From: Acidihalobacter yilgarnensis | GTDB lineage: Bacteria > Pseudomonadota > Gammaproteobacteria > DSM-5130 > Acidihalobacteraceae | Direction: 5' to 3' | Assembly (NCBI RefSeq): GCF_001753245.1 | Contig: NZ_CP017415.1 | Span: forward strand, 706,001-770,000 | DNA length: 64,000 nt | Part shown: one piece after another, positions 27,971-39,750 of the stretch | Layout of the letters: each line of letters opens with the position of its first letter | Numbering within the stretch: position 1 is the first letter of the stretch | Notes under the pieces: model-generated | Told to the model about the DNA's origin: nothing | Databases searched by the model: none | What the model saw: only the letters and a program-made list of their open reading frames with translations | Position numbers and translations under genes: made by a program

Positions 27971-28687
27971 TCAGTCCGTTGAGAAGGGGCGGTCGCAGCG
28001 CTGCCAGTATTCGTTGCTGTAGAACTCCAGGGGGCGGAAGCGGTTTTTGTAGCGCATCTTCGGTGATTCGTCGATCCAGTAGCCGAGATAGACGTAATCG
28101 AGCCCGCGGCGACGCGCCTCGGCTACCTGAGTCAGGATGGCGTAGGTGCCGAGCGAGCGCTCGGATTCGTCCGGCGAAAAGAAGGTGTAGTTGGCCGACA
28201 GTCCGTCATTGAGCTGATCGGTGACCGCTACCGCAAGCAGCCGGTCGTTGGTGCGAAACAGCATGAATTCGGTTTCCACGCCTGGGGTGCAGAGGAATTC
28301 ACGGAAGGAATCCGGCGTGGGTTTGTCCATGCCGCCGCCGGTATGGCGGTGCTTGAGGTAGGCGCGATAGAGCCGGAACAGCTCTTCGCTGTAATGAGGC
28401 GGGTGACATTCGAGCACGAGGTCTTCATTGCGGGCCTGACAGCGCCGCTGAGCCCGATTGAGGCGGAAGTCGTCCACCGGAATGCGCACCGCGATGCAGG
28501 ACTGACAGCCAGGGCATTCAGGTCGGTAGACGAATACGCCGCTGCGCCGAAAGCCCAGGCGAAACAGGTCGCTGAGGGTGGGCTGATCGATGGACATGCC
28601 GGGATCGGTCACCACATCCACCGCGCTGCGCTCGGGCAGGTAGGGACAGGGGTGCGGAATGGTTGCGTAGAACCTCAGGCGCTTCAT
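27971..28687 (-). CDS. bpt: aspartate/glutamate leucyltransferase (bacterial protein transferase)
   Basis: A 238-residue member of the ATE family (Bpt), which transfers leucine from Leu-tRNA to N-terminal Asp or Glu and so feeds the N-end rule pathway to ClpS/ClpAP. Visible motifs: ATIPHPCPYLPERSAVDVV (the conserved C-x-Y-L near the N terminus), FRRSGVFVYRPECPGCQSCIAVRIPV with paired cysteines, YLKHRHTGGGMD, SANYTFFSPDESERSLGTYAILTQ and LDYVYLGYWIDESPKMRYKNRFRPLE. Its usual partner aat is not adjacent here. ATG at 28687 is used. Confidence 0.95.
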   Translation of the reverse strand: MKRLRFYATIPHPCPYLPERSAVDVVTDPGMSIDQPTLSDLFRLGFRRSGVFVYRPECPGCQSCIAVRIPVDDFRLNRAQRRCQARNEDLVLECHPPHYSEELFRLYRAYLKHRHTGGGMDKPTPDSFREFLCTPGVETEFMLFRTNDRLLAVAVTDQLNDGLSANYTFFSPDESERSLGTYAILTQVAEARRRGLDYVYLGYWIDESPKMRYKNRFRPLEFYSNEYWQRCDRPFSTD

Positions 28688-28921
28688 GTCGATCGCGCCG
28701 GGTTCACATCTTCTTCGCTGGGGGTTGTCCGCATAATCTCCCTCCTTCGATCAGAGCATAGTTCCGGCAATCCGGTTCCGTGTGCATGAGGTGCGGACCC
28801 TTGGCGGTTGATCAGAATATTTGAGCGAGTTGTTGCGAAAACGTCATGCTTGTCCCCTTTTCGCCGTTTTATCCTGGCCGGGTACTTGTCATCGTACTAT
28901 CCCATTCTGGAGGAGATCGCC

Positions 28922-29542
28922 ATGTCCGTGAAGGTTCAAGTCGTTTTCTACAGCATGTACGGCCACATTTATCAAATGGCGGAGGCGATTGCCCAGGGCG
29001 CGCGCGAGGCCGGGGCGGAGGTCGAACTGTACCGGGTGCCCGAGCTGGTCCCCGATGCGGTGCTGGAGCAGTACGGCGCCAAACAGGCGCAGACTGCGTA
29101 TGCCCATATACCGGTCATTCAGCCGGATCAGCTGGCCGAGGCGGATGCCGTGATTTTCGGTACACCGACACGCTTCGGCATGATGTGCGCGCAGATGCGA
29201 AATTTTCTCGATCAGACCGGTGGCTTGTGGATGCAGGGCAAGTTGATTGGCAAAATCGGCAGCGTCTTTACCTCCACGGGTACGCAGCATGGTGGTCACG
29301 AGACTACCATCACCAGCTTCCATACCACCTTATTGCACCAGGGCATGATCATTGTCGGCGTGCCCTATAGCGAGCAGGGGCTGACCAACATGAACGAGAT
29401 TACCGGCGGCTCGCCTTATGGTGCCGGTACGCTTGCCGGTGCGGATGGCTCTCGGCTGCCGAGCGAGAACGAGCTGAACATCGCCCGCTTCCAGGGCAAT
29501 CACGTCGCGGGCATTGCCGCGCGGCTCAAGGCCGGTTGCTAA
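28922..29542 (+). CDS. wrbA: NAD(P)H:quinone oxidoreductase, WrbA type
   Basis: A 206-residue flavodoxin-like FMN enzyme that reduces quinones by two electrons. Motifs: [23 protein letters not shown] (FMN phosphate loop), [44 protein letters not shown] and GVPYSEQGL. The start at 28922 is well supported by GGAGGAGAT seven bases upstream; the longer in-frame opening at 28808 is not protein-like. It stands alone between bpt (divergent) and metH, with 28688-28921 holding the shared promoter region. Confidence 0.95.
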   Translation: MSVKVQVVFYSMYGHIYQMAEAIAQGAREAGAEVELYRVPELVPDAVLEQYGAKQAQTAYAHIPVIQPDQLAEADAVIFGTPTRFGMMCAQMRNFLDQTGGLWMQGKLIGKIGSVFTSTGTQHGGHETTITSFHTTLLHQGMIIVGVPYSEQGLTNMNEITGGSPYGAGTLAGADGSRLPSENELNIARFQGNHVAGIAARLKAGC

Positions 29543-29552
29543 ACGACGTTGG

Positions 29553-29581
29553 ACTGGCCGGCCCGACCAGGGCCGACCAGT
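29553..29581 (+). terminator. hairpin between wrbA and metH
   Basis: Arms ACTGGCCGGCCC and GGGCCGACCAGT pair over 12 bases with one mismatch around the loop GACCA, starting 11 bases after the wrbA stop. No T-run follows, so it may be a weak terminator or an RNA end-stabiliser. Confidence 0.45.
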
Positions 29582-29588
29582 GGACGCA

Positions 29589-29597
29589 TGCTAGAAT
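29589..29597 (+). promoter_or_regulatory. candidate extended -10 element for metH
   Basis: TGCTAGAAT (extended -10 form TGn-TAGAAT) lies about 33 bases upstream of the metH start. No good -35 is seen, as is common for extended -10 promoters. There is no room for a cobalamin riboswitch in the short leader. Confidence 0.4.
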
Positions 29598-29630
29598 CCA
29601 GCGTCTTTTCTTGCCAATGCAGCCGTGCCA

Positions 29631-33326
<3,696 letters not shown>

Positions 33327-33338
33327 GCGGGGCGCGTG

Positions 33339-33935
33339 ATGGAACGCCAGCGCTGCGCCTGGGCCTATGAAACCTCGCCCCACGAGATCGCCTATCACGA
33401 CACCGAATGGGGCGTGCCCGCCTACGGCGAGCGGCAGTTGTTTGAAATGCTGATCCTCGAGGGCGCGCAGGCGGGCCTATCGTGGCGCACCATCCTGGAC
33501 AAGCGCGAGGGCTACCGCCGCGCCTTTGCGGGCTTCGATCCCGAGCAGATGATTAGATTTTCGCCCGAGCGCCGCGCTGAACTATTGCTGGATGCGGGTA
33601 TCGTACGTAACCGACTGAAGATTGATGCGAGCTTTTCCAATGCGAGCGCGCTGCTTGCGCTACGCGACCGCGGCGTCGATTTGGCTGGATATCTATGGGG
33701 TTTCGTAGACGGCCAGTCGGTGCATAATCATTGGCGCGAGCCGGCCGATGTGCCGGTGACGACGCCGGCCTCCGAGGCCATGAGTCGCGATCTCAAGCGC
33801 TGCGGCTTCCGCTTCGTCGGCCCGACGATCTGCTATGCCTTCATGCAGGCGGTGGGCATGGTCAACGATCACCTGATCGGCTGCTTCCGGCATGCCGAGA
33901 TCAGCGCCGGCGCGACCCGCGCGAAACCGACCTGA
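33339..33935 (+). CDS. tag: DNA-3-methyladenine glycosylase I
   Basis: A 198-residue base-excision repair enzyme that removes 3-methyladenine. Motifs: RCAWAYETSPHEIAYHDTEWGVP (first zinc cysteine and histidine), LFEMLILEGAQAGLSWRTILDKREGYRRAFAGFDPE (with the base-pocket residues), IVRNRLKIDASFSNA, and MVNDHLIGCFRH (second zinc histidine and cysteine). The ATG at 33339 is taken; a GTG sits directly before it. It follows metH by 12 bases and may share its transcript. Confidence 0.95.
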   Translation: MERQRCAWAYETSPHEIAYHDTEWGVPAYGERQLFEMLILEGAQAGLSWRTILDKREGYRRAFAGFDPEQMIRFSPERRAELLLDAGIVRNRLKIDASFSNASALLALRDRGVDLAGYLWGFVDGQSVHNHWREPADVPVTTPASEAMSRDLKRCGFRFVGPTICYAFMQAVGMVNDHLIGCFRHAEISAGATRAKPT

Positions 33936-34006
33936 CACCGCGACGCGCTATCCTGGTGCTATAGCCGTCCGGTATTTCCCCAACTCACTCGAACGAGGCA
34001 TTGCGA

Positions 34007-34432
34007 ATGTATAACGTGTTCAAACCCGAGCAACCCGTCGGCCTGATGGACTTCGTCAAGGCCGCCAAGTCTTGCGTAAGCGAGGTCGACCCGGCCGGGT
34101 TGCTGCGTCTGAAGCAAGACAAGCCGGATCTGCTGATCGTAGACGTGCGCGAATCCTCCGAGCACGAACAAGGTCACATCGAGGGCGCACATCTGGTGCC
34201 GCGCGGCATCATCGAGGCCGCTGCCGATCCGGCTTATCCGAATCACGATCCGGTACTGGCAGGGGCACGCGGGCGTCCCGTGGTGGCCTATTGCGCGACT
34301 GGTGGCCGTTCTGCGATGGCCGCCGCGGTACTGCAGATGATGGGCTTCGGCGAGGTCTACAGCCTCGTTGGCGGCTACAGCGGTTGGGCTCAAGCCGGTC
34401 ATCCGGTGGTGCACGAGGCGCGCTTCGTCTGA
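34007..34432 (+). CDS. rhodanese-like sulfurtransferase
   Basis: A 141-residue single rhodanese domain. It has LLIVDVRESSEHEQGHIEGAHLVPRGIIE (CH2A-like), the active-site loop VAYCATGGRSAMAAAVLQMMGF with a cysteine as nucleophile, and VYSLVGGYSGWAQAGHPV (terminal G-G-x-x-x-W). No signal peptide. Sulfur donor/acceptor unknown; it may serve sulfur trafficking. The ATG at 34007 has GAGG nine bases upstream, and the TTG six bases earlier is not needed. The methyltransferase gene follows 43 bases later. Confidence 0.92.
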   Translation: MYNVFKPEQPVGLMDFVKAAKSCVSEVDPAGLLRLKQDKPDLLIVDVRESSEHEQGHIEGAHLVPRGIIEAAADPAYPNHDPVLAGARGRPVVAYCATGGRSAMAAAVLQMMGFGEVYSLVGGYSGWAQAGHPVVHEARFV

Positions 34433-34475
34433 GGCGTTTAGCGCACACCCATCCATCCGGGAAGGAGATCACGAC

Positions 34476-35138
34476 ATGCAGGCGGATTTCTGGCTTGAGC
34501 GTTGGCAGAATCAGCAGATCGGGTTCCACCAGGACCGGGTGAATGCCCATCTGGAAACATACTGGCCCTCATTAAGCGTGCCTGCGGGTGCTGCCGTGCT
34601 CGTGCCCCTGTGCGGCAAGAGCCGCGACATGCTTTGGTTGGCGGGGCAGGGCCATCGGGTGATCGGCGTTGAGCTCAGCCCGTTGGCCGCCGAGGCATTT
34701 TTCGCGGAAAACGGATTGTCGCCCTCGGTGAAGCGGGAAGGTGCCTTCGAGGTCTATCGGGTGGGTGAGATCGAAATTCGTTGTGGGGATTTCTTCGACC
34801 TGTCGTCTGCGGATCTGGCCGGCGTGCAAGCCGTTTATGATCGGGCTTCGCTGGTCGCATTGCCATCGGAGATGCGCCAGCGTTATGCGGCGCATCTTGC
34901 CGACTTGATGCCTGTTGCGGCCCAGGTGCTGTTGATCACCTTCGATTACCCGCAGGCCGAGATGCAGGGCCCGCCCTTTGCCGTGAATGAGGACGAGGTG
35001 CATCGACTCTACGACGCGCGCTTCGAGGTCGCTTCGCTTGTCAGCAAGGACGTGCTCGCGGAAAACGAACGTTTCCAGCGTGCGGGACTGACGCGCATGA
35101 GCGAGCGTGTGTTTAACCTGCGTCGTCGTGCAGATTGA
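34476..35138 (+). CDS. tmpT: thiopurine S-methyltransferase family protein
   Basis: A 220-residue SAM-dependent methyltransferase of the TPMT family, known in bacteria for methylating and detoxifying tellurite, selenite and thiols. The family opening DFWLERWQNQQIGFHQDRVN is present, followed by VLVPLCGKSRDMLWLAGQGHRVIGVELSPLAAEAFF (SAM loop) and AVYDRASLVALPSEMRQRYAAHL and LLITFDYPQAEMQGPPFAV. ATG at 34476 follows GGAAGGAGATC, an excellent ribosome binding site. Metalloid resistance is an inference from family. Confidence 0.92.
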   Translation: MQADFWLERWQNQQIGFHQDRVNAHLETYWPSLSVPAGAAVLVPLCGKSRDMLWLAGQGHRVIGVELSPLAAEAFFAENGLSPSVKREGAFEVYRVGEIEIRCGDFFDLSSADLAGVQAVYDRASLVALPSEMRQRYAAHLADLMPVAAQVLLITFDYPQAEMQGPPFAVNEDEVHRLYDARFEVASLVSKDVLAENERFQRAGLTRMSERVFNLRRRAD

Positions 35139-35252
35139 GCGGCTGGAGGGCAATGCGCTAAAACTACAGGGTGTATCGATCGTTGGGTGGGTTGCTCAAA
35201 ATTGGCGGCGTCCCGAGGAGATAACGGACGAGTAAGCCGGCTGTGGTGGTGA

Positions 35253-35890
35253 CTAGCCAGCCTGGGCCAATGTCAGCCCCGCGTTCAGGAAGATCAGCGC
35301 GGCGTAGAGCATGATGGCGGTGACCACGACATTGATCGCCCGCCAGACCGGCGGGCGCGTCAGCCAGCGCGAGAGGGTTGCCGCGAGCAAGGTTACGCCG
35401 AAAAACCAGATGACCGAGCCGCTGATGGCACCGCCGGCGAAGGCGGCCCGCTCATCACCCTGGTAGCGCAGCGCGAAGGTGCCGAGCAGCACTGCGGTGT
35501 CCAGCCAGGCGTGCGGGTTGAGCCAGCTCAAGGCTAGGGCGTTGAGCACGATGCCGCGTCGCGGGGGAGAGGGGCGTCATCGTCGGCGTCGAGCGCCAGT
35601 GCCTGCTTGGCGCGAATCGCATCGCGTGCGGCGTGGAATGCGTGATGCCCAAGAAACAGGGCGCCGGCGAAATAGAACGCGGTTTCCAGACGTGGACTGG
35701 CCTGGATCACGGCGCCGAGTCCGGCCACGCCCAGCATAATCAACCCGACGTCGCTCAAGCTGCAGATCGAAGCAATCAGCCAGTGATGTTCGCGCCGGAT
35801 GGCCTGCCTCAGGACATAGGCGTTTTGGGCGCCGATGGCAACGATTAGGCTGAGGCCCAGAAGGAGGCCGTTGGTATAGCTGCTGAACAT
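35253..35890 (-). pseudogene. LysE/ArgO-family amino-acid exporter, frameshifted
   Basis: The N-terminal piece (35534-35890 frame, GLLLGLSLIVAIGAQNAYVLRQAIRREH, then SDVGLIMLGVAGLG) and the C-terminal piece (35549 downward, LNALALSWLNPHAWLDTAVLLG, then SGSVIWFFGVTLLAA) together make a complete LysE/ArgO-like exporter of about 212 residues. They are joined by one base change at the five-G run 35573-35577 (five C on the coding strand). With a sixth C the reading is APLPPRRGIVLNALALSWLNP. Such exporters remove basic amino acids from the cytosol. It may be a sequencing undercall. Start ATG at 35890. Confidence 0.85.
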
Positions 35891-36013
35891 GAAATTCTCG
35901 GGCGCTGCGCGGGGGACGATTTTAGCAGCTGGTACGACGGCTGGGTGGCGAACGGTGGCCTACGCGGTCGTCGGCGACTAATCTGATAATACGTCCGAGT
36001 CGAGGAATTGCCG

Positions 36014-36418
36014 ATGGCCTTTGAGGACCTCTATCGATTGAGCGCCCATGCCGTCATCACCGATGACGGTGGGCGGATTCTGATGCTCAAGGCGGACTAC
36101 GCCGATTATCGCTGGGGGCTGCCGGGAGGCGCCGTCGATCCCGGCGAAACACTGATCGAGACGCTGGTGCGCGAGTGCCGGGAAGAACTGGCTTGCGAGG
36201 TCGAAGTGGCGTATTTGAGCGGAATCTATTATCACGCAGCGGTCAATTCGCACTCCGCGATCTATCGGGCACGGCTGCATTTGCCGGCAACGATCATGCT
36301 CAGCGACGAACATTCGGAGTGGGGCTATTTTCCGCCGGAGACGCTCAGCCCGGTGCAGCGGCAGCGGGTGATGGCGTGTCTGAATTTTTGCGGTGAGGTC
36401 GCGTACGCGGCCTTTTGA
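36014..36418 (+). CDS. Nudix hydrolase
   Basis: A 134-residue protein with a complete Nudix box, GGAVDPGETLIETLVRECREELAC (pattern G-x5-E-x7-R-E-x2-E-E), after RLSAHAVITDDGGRILMLKAD. Substrate unknown; such small enzymes usually cleave nucleoside diphosphates linked to another group. ATG at 36014 has GAGGA seven bases upstream, better than a TTG at 36008. The stop lies inside the left arm of a strong hairpin at 36417-36447, which ends the transcript. Confidence 0.92.
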   Translation: MAFEDLYRLSAHAVITDDGGRILMLKADYADYRWGLPGGAVDPGETLIETLVRECREELACEVEVAYLSGIYYHAAVNSHSAIYRARLHLPATIMLSDEHSEWGYFPPETLSPVQRQRVMACLNFCGEVAYAAF

Positions 36419-36447
36419 GCGCCGCACCGCGGGACGGTGCGGCGCTC
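36417..36447. terminator. strong bidirectional hairpin between Nudix and outer-membrane barrel genes
   Basis: A perfect 13-base inverted repeat (arms 36417-36429 and 36435-36447, GAGCGCCGCACCG on the left, loop CGGGA). It sits between two convergent genes and overlaps the Nudix stop codon. No long T-run is present, but the stem is very stable. Confidence 0.7.
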
Positions 36448-36455
36448 CCGACGAA

Positions 36456-37259
36456 TTAGAAGACGATCTGGCCGCCGAAACCGATACCGTAGCGCGCACT
36501 GCCGTTGCTCAGTCCCTTGTCGATATAGAGCTGGAAGCCGCTACCCTGAGTGGTGACGTTGTGATTCCAGGCGACGATTACGTCGGCCGGGCCTGCATAG
36601 CCCTTCTGCTCCGATTGCGAGCCGGCGAACATCGCGGTGAGGATGTTGGATTGCGAGCGGGGTAAGACGTAACTCGCGCCGAAGTCGTAGGTGGCGATAT
36701 TCTGCAGGCTGGAGTTTGCGGGTTTGCCCACCAGACGGTAGCCGACGTGCGCGAAGGGGAAGGTGTAGCCGCCGGCGCGCCCGTCGAAGCCGACGCCGAA
36801 TTCGTAATCGTTGTGACCGGAGCCGAGGCCGGCGGAGTGCGAGGCCGTGGCAATCTTTACCTTGGCGTAGGGATGCACGCCCACGTGCCCGTTGCTGGCA
36901 TGCGTGGCCGAATAGCGAACCGTGATCCAGGTGTCACCCATGCCGGAGGCTGAGCGTGTCTGCGTCTGTCCGCCGCGCGTGGACAGGTTGCTGCCGGCCA
37001 GCGTAGCCCCTTGCGGTAGGCCGGTGACCGATTCGTAGGGAATGGTCAGCTTGATGCGCAGGCGATCTTTACGATACTGGATATAGGTCGGCAGGTAGAA
37101 AATGTTGATGGTGTTGGCGGTGCCGTAGGTACCGGAGAAATAGGCGGGAACGCTGCCAACCGTCAACTGGGCATCCTTGGCCTGCGCGATGGGGGCCAGC
37201 AGCGCAGTGCTGAGGACCGAGGTGGCCAGTATGGCCGTCGTCCGGAAAGTTGTCGTCAT
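36456..37259 (-). CDS. outer-membrane beta-barrel protein
   Basis: A 267-residue exported protein. A signal peptide is visible (TTAILATSVLSTALLAPIAQA, cleavage after AQA near residue 27). The mature part alternates polar and hydrophobic residues like a beta-barrel (YGTANTINIFYLPTYIQYRKDRLRIKLTIPYE, GDTWITVRYSA, YEFGVGFDGRAGGYTFPFAHVGYR), and it ends with a phenylalanine (GIGFGGQIVF), the usual BAM recognition signal. It resembles the MetA-like or phenol-pathway transporter barrels. Substrate unknown. The pentapeptide-repeat gene lies 114 bases upstream on the same strand. Confidence 0.8.
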   Translation of the reverse strand: MTTTFRTTAILATSVLSTALLAPIAQAKDAQLTVGSVPAYFSGTYGTANTINIFYLPTYIQYRKDRLRIKLTIPYESVTGLPQGATLAGSNLSTRGGQTQTRSASGMGDTWITVRYSATHASNGHVGVHPYAKVKIATASHSAGLGSGHNDYEFGVGFDGRAGGYTFPFAHVGYRLVGKPANSSLQNIATYDFGASYVLPRSQSNILTAMFAGSQSEQKGYAGPADVIVAWNHNVTTQGSGFQLYIDKGLSNGSARYGIGFGGQIVF

Positions 37260-37318
37260 GGGGTGTCTCTCCCTGGGGCAAGTCTTGTTGTTATGGTTTG
37301 TTGCGTCATGCTGGACGT

Positions 37319-37349
37319 GACACTGCCGGCTTTATCGGCCGGCAGTGTC
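37319..37349 (-). terminator. 12-base perfect hairpin ahead of the barrel gene
   Basis: Arms GACACTGCCGGC (37319-37330) and GCCGGCAGTGTC (37338-37349) with loop TTTATCG, 25 bases after the stop of the repeat-protein gene. No T-run follows on either strand. It could end that transcript or punctuate a two-gene message. Confidence 0.5.
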
Positions 37350-37373
37350 TGGGATATTGCCGTTACGGACAGT

Positions 37374-37703
37374 TCAGTGGTCGACCTGGGGCGTCTGTAC
37401 GTCGGGGCGCTGGACTTCAGGCTGCTGGATCTCGGGTCGCGAAACCTCAGGGGTCTGCACGTCCGGGCGTTCCACTTCGGGCTTCTCGACTTCCGGGCGA
37501 TTGACGTCGGGGGTTTCGAGCTCAATGCCGTTGCTGCCGGTCTGCATCGAATCGGTGTCAGGCGTCGGGTTGATGTCAGGCGTGGTGACCACGTTCGGCG
37601 AAGTGGCGACCGCCGCAGCAGCGGCACCCAGGGTCGCGAGATTGATACCGAAGGCGGCGATGAGGGCAAGCAGCAGGTGGCGCATATGCGTGTGTTTGTA
37701 CAT
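37374..37703 (-). CDS. exported protein with nine tandem pentapeptide (PEVxx-like) repeats
   Basis: A 109-residue protein. The first 33 residues look like a signal peptide (HMRHLLLALIAAFGINLATLGAAAAAVA). A short acidic linker follows, then nine consecutive five-residue units from residue 64 to 108, each of the form x-Pro-[Asp/Glu/Gln]-[Val/Ile]-x (for example RPEVE, KPEVE, RPDVQ). It is highly acidic and probably extended. I recognise no family. ATG at 37703 has GGAGA nine bases upstream; the longer frame from 37775 is not protein-like. It may form an operon with the outer-membrane barrel gene. Confidence 0.75.
   Translation of the reverse strand: MYKHTHMRHLLLALIAAFGINLATLGAAAAAVATSPNVVTTPDINPTPDTDSMQTGSNGIELETPDVNRPEVEKPEVERPDVQTPEVSRPEIQQPEVQRPDVQTPQVDH
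37380..37514 (-). repeat. nine tandem 15-base units encoding pentapeptides
   Basis: Nine 15-base units encode the x-P-[D/E/Q]-[V/I]-x pentapeptides. The DNA copies have diverged at synonymous sites, so the protein pattern looks selected and not freshly expanded. Confidence 0.85.
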
Positions 37704-37839
37704 GGTGTCGATCTCCTGGTCGTTCCGGTGCGTGATCTTGCTGAATGAGTGGCGCAGTGTCGTTGCGCTCATCATCAGACACGCCGGGATACGGAAAAAG
37801 GTTCCAGGAATGAGGGTGGAGGATTGCGATTGAGGCAGG

Positions 37840-37860
37840 GCCGGCGGCAGTGCCGCCGGC
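37840..37860 (-). terminator. G/C-rich palindrome after the chemoreceptor gene
   Basis: GCCGGCGGCA, one central G, then TGCCGCCGGC: a 21-base palindrome 10 bases past the stop codon. No T-run, so terminator activity is likely but not certain. Confidence 0.55.
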
Positions 37861-37870
37861 TGGGATCGGC

Positions 37871-39553
37871 TCAGATCTTGAACTGGTTGACCAGTGATTG
37901 TAGTTCTGCGGAGAGCTTGGCCAGCTCCTCGCTCGCGGTCGCGGTCTGTTGGGCGCCGGTAGCCGTTTGGTCGGTGGCGTGGCTGATGTTGCTGATATTG
38001 CGGTTGATTTCCTCGGCCACGGTGGATTGTTCTTCGGCCGCGCTGGCAATCATCGAATTCATGTCGCTGATACGTACCACCGAAGTGCTGATGGCCTCCA
38101 GCGAGGTGCCGGCCTCCTCGGCCTGGGCGACGCTCGCCTGGGCGCGTTCGCGCCCGGAGGCCATGGCTTCGACCGCACCCTTGGAACCGGTTTGCAGGCG
38201 CTCGATCATGCCGCGGATTTCTTCCGTCGAATCCTGCGTCCGTTTGGCCAGCGTGCGTACCTCGTCCGCGACCACAGCGAAGCCGCGGCCCTGCTCGCCG
38301 GCGCGCGCAGCCTCGATCGCGGCGTTCAGCGCCAGGAGGTTGGTTTGCTCCGATATCCCGCTAATCACCTCCAGCACTCGACCGATCTGCGCACTATCGC
38401 CTTCCAGGGCATGGATGACTTGTGCCGTGCGCTCGACCTCGTCGGCGAGCTGGCTGATGGATTTGATGGTGTTGCCGACGACCTTCTGCCCCTGTGCGGT
38501 AGCGCTGTTGGCGTCGTTCGCGGCGCGTGCCGCGTCGTTGGCGTTCTTGGCGACCTCTTGCACGGTGGAGGACATTTCGTTCATCGCGGCGGCGACCTGA
38601 TCGGTCTCGCTTTGCTGGCTGTGGACGTGCCGGCTGGTTTCTTCGCTGGTGGCGGACAGTTCCTCGGCCGCTGCGGCCATTTGCGCGGTGGAGCCGGCCA
38701 CTTGGCTGACGACGTTCTGGATGCGCTCGACGAATTGATTGAAGGCCGTGGAGAGCTGGTCGAGTTCGTCCTGACCGTGCGTGACCATGCGACGGGTCAG
38801 GTCACCCTCGCCTTGTGCGATGTCGCGCATGGTGTCGACCGTTAACCGCAGACGATTGCGCATGCTGAGCACGGCCACACCGATCAGGCTGGCGCCGATG
38901 ATCAGGGCGAGCGCCAGGAGGCTCAGGCTGACGATGTTCGAGATGCGCAGGTCTTTGAGCACCAGCTGTTTATCCTTGAGCGATTGAGCGTGTACGATCT
39001 TGGTTAGGGCGCGCAGCTCCTCGTCGATCTGCTCGGAGAGCGGGTAAGCGGCGGTGACCAATTCGTTCTCAGCGGAGGCGAACTGCAGCGACTTGAGGCG
39101 ACTGATGGTCAGCTCGTAATCGGCCTTACTCTTAGCCCAGAGACCGCCGATGTGATCGAGTTTTTCCTTGAATTTGGGGTTGGACTCGGCAAGCTGGCTC
39201 GCGCGGTTGTAGGCGTCATCCGCTTCTGAAACATGTTTGCGTGCGGCATTGACGTACTTGCCGTCGAGACTGTCCTGCATCAATTTTTGACTTAGAGCCG
39301 GGTCGACGCCACCAATACGAGTGAGATTCATGTTGAGTACGTTGTCGCGAATTGCGATACCGGTGCGCAAGGTGGCGCCGCTCATGCGCTGCAGCGCGTT
39401 GAGCAGCGCGGCCTCGTGGTCACTACGCAGGGTGTCGGTTTTGATGACGCCTCCGAACCAGACGGGCGTCAGCACTGCGGCGATGGCCAGTATGGCGGCG
39501 ATGCTGACGCTGGCCATGATGCGCGCGGAGATGGTGCGAACCATTATGGACAT
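37871..39553 (-). CDS. methyl-accepting chemotaxis protein
   Basis: A 560-residue transmembrane receptor. Helix 1 is near residues 10-35 ([21 protein letters not shown]), a helical periplasmic sensor domain spans about 36-205, helix 2 is about 207-230 ([23 protein letters not shown]), followed by HAMP ([23 protein letters not shown]). The signalling tip is [44 protein letters not shown] near residues 395-440. No CheR-tethering pentapeptide at the C terminus (ends LVNQFKI). The ATG at 39553 follows AAGGA. A near-perfect FliA promoter at 39665-39691 drives it, so it belongs to the late flagellar regulon. The ligand is unknown. Confidence 0.95.
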   Translation of the reverse strand: MSIMVRTISARIMASVSIAAILAIAAVLTPVWFGGVIKTDTLRSDHEAALLNALQRMSGATLRTGIAIRDNVLNMNLTRIGGVDPALSQKLMQDSLDGKYVNAARKHVSEADDAYNRASQLAESNPKFKEKLDHIGGLWAKSKADYELTISRLKSLQFASAENELVTAAYPLSEQIDEELRALTKIVHAQSLKDKQLVLKDLRISNIVSLSLLALALIIGASLIGVAVLSMRNRLRLTVDTMRDIAQGEGDLTRRMVTHGQDELDQLSTAFNQFVERIQNVVSQVAGSTAQMAAAAEELSATSEETSRHVHSQQSETDQVAAAMNEMSSTVQEVAKNANDAARAANDANSATAQGQKVVGNTIKSISQLADEVERTAQVIHALEGDSAQIGRVLEVISGISEQTNLLALNAAIEAARAGEQGRGFAVVADEVRTLAKRTQDSTEEIRGMIERLQTGSKGAVEAMASGRERAQASVAQAEEAGTSLEAISTSVVRISDMNSMIASAAEEQSTVAEEINRNISNISHATDQTATGAQQTATASEELAKLSAELQSLVNQFKI

Positions 39554-39664
39554 GGCGGTTCCTTTCTTATGTGTTTGTATAGGTGCCCCCGATCCCGCGG
39601 TGTGTTGCGACTCCCCCGCTCGCGGTACCCGCCGAGGCGGGCCGGGATGGCATGCTCACTGGAT

Positions 39665-39691
39665 TTATCGGCCTTCAATAAAAAATCTTTA
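39665..39691 (-). promoter_or_regulatory. sigma-28 (FliA) promoter of the chemoreceptor gene
   Basis: On the minus strand: TAAAGATT (39684-39691), 11 bases, GCCGATAA (39665-39672). The consensus is TAAAGTTT-N11-GCCGATAA, so the -10 is identical and the -35 has six of eight matches. The leader is about 105 bases. Confidence 0.9.
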
Positions 39692-39696
39692 GTCTT

Positions 39697-39713
39697 GGAT
39701 TACCGGGTAATCC
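39697..39713. promoter_or_regulatory. 17-base perfect palindrome next to the FliA promoter
   Basis: GGATTACC-G-GGTAATCC lies six bases upstream of the -35 of the FliA promoter and 38 bases past the OprB stop. It could be an operator or part of the OprB transcript end. Confidence 0.4.
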
Positions 39714-39750
39714 CATGTGTTCCGCTGTCGCCTCTGGTGGGATTTATAGA

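Noticed and set aside
29543..29630. Cobalamin or SAH riboswitch ahead of metH
   Set aside because: The gap is too short and I see no conserved riboswitch core.
37260..37860. CRISPR-like or mobile repeat from the regular 15-base units
   Set aside because: The units are coding, have no spacers, and vary at synonymous sites; the pattern is a protein repeat.
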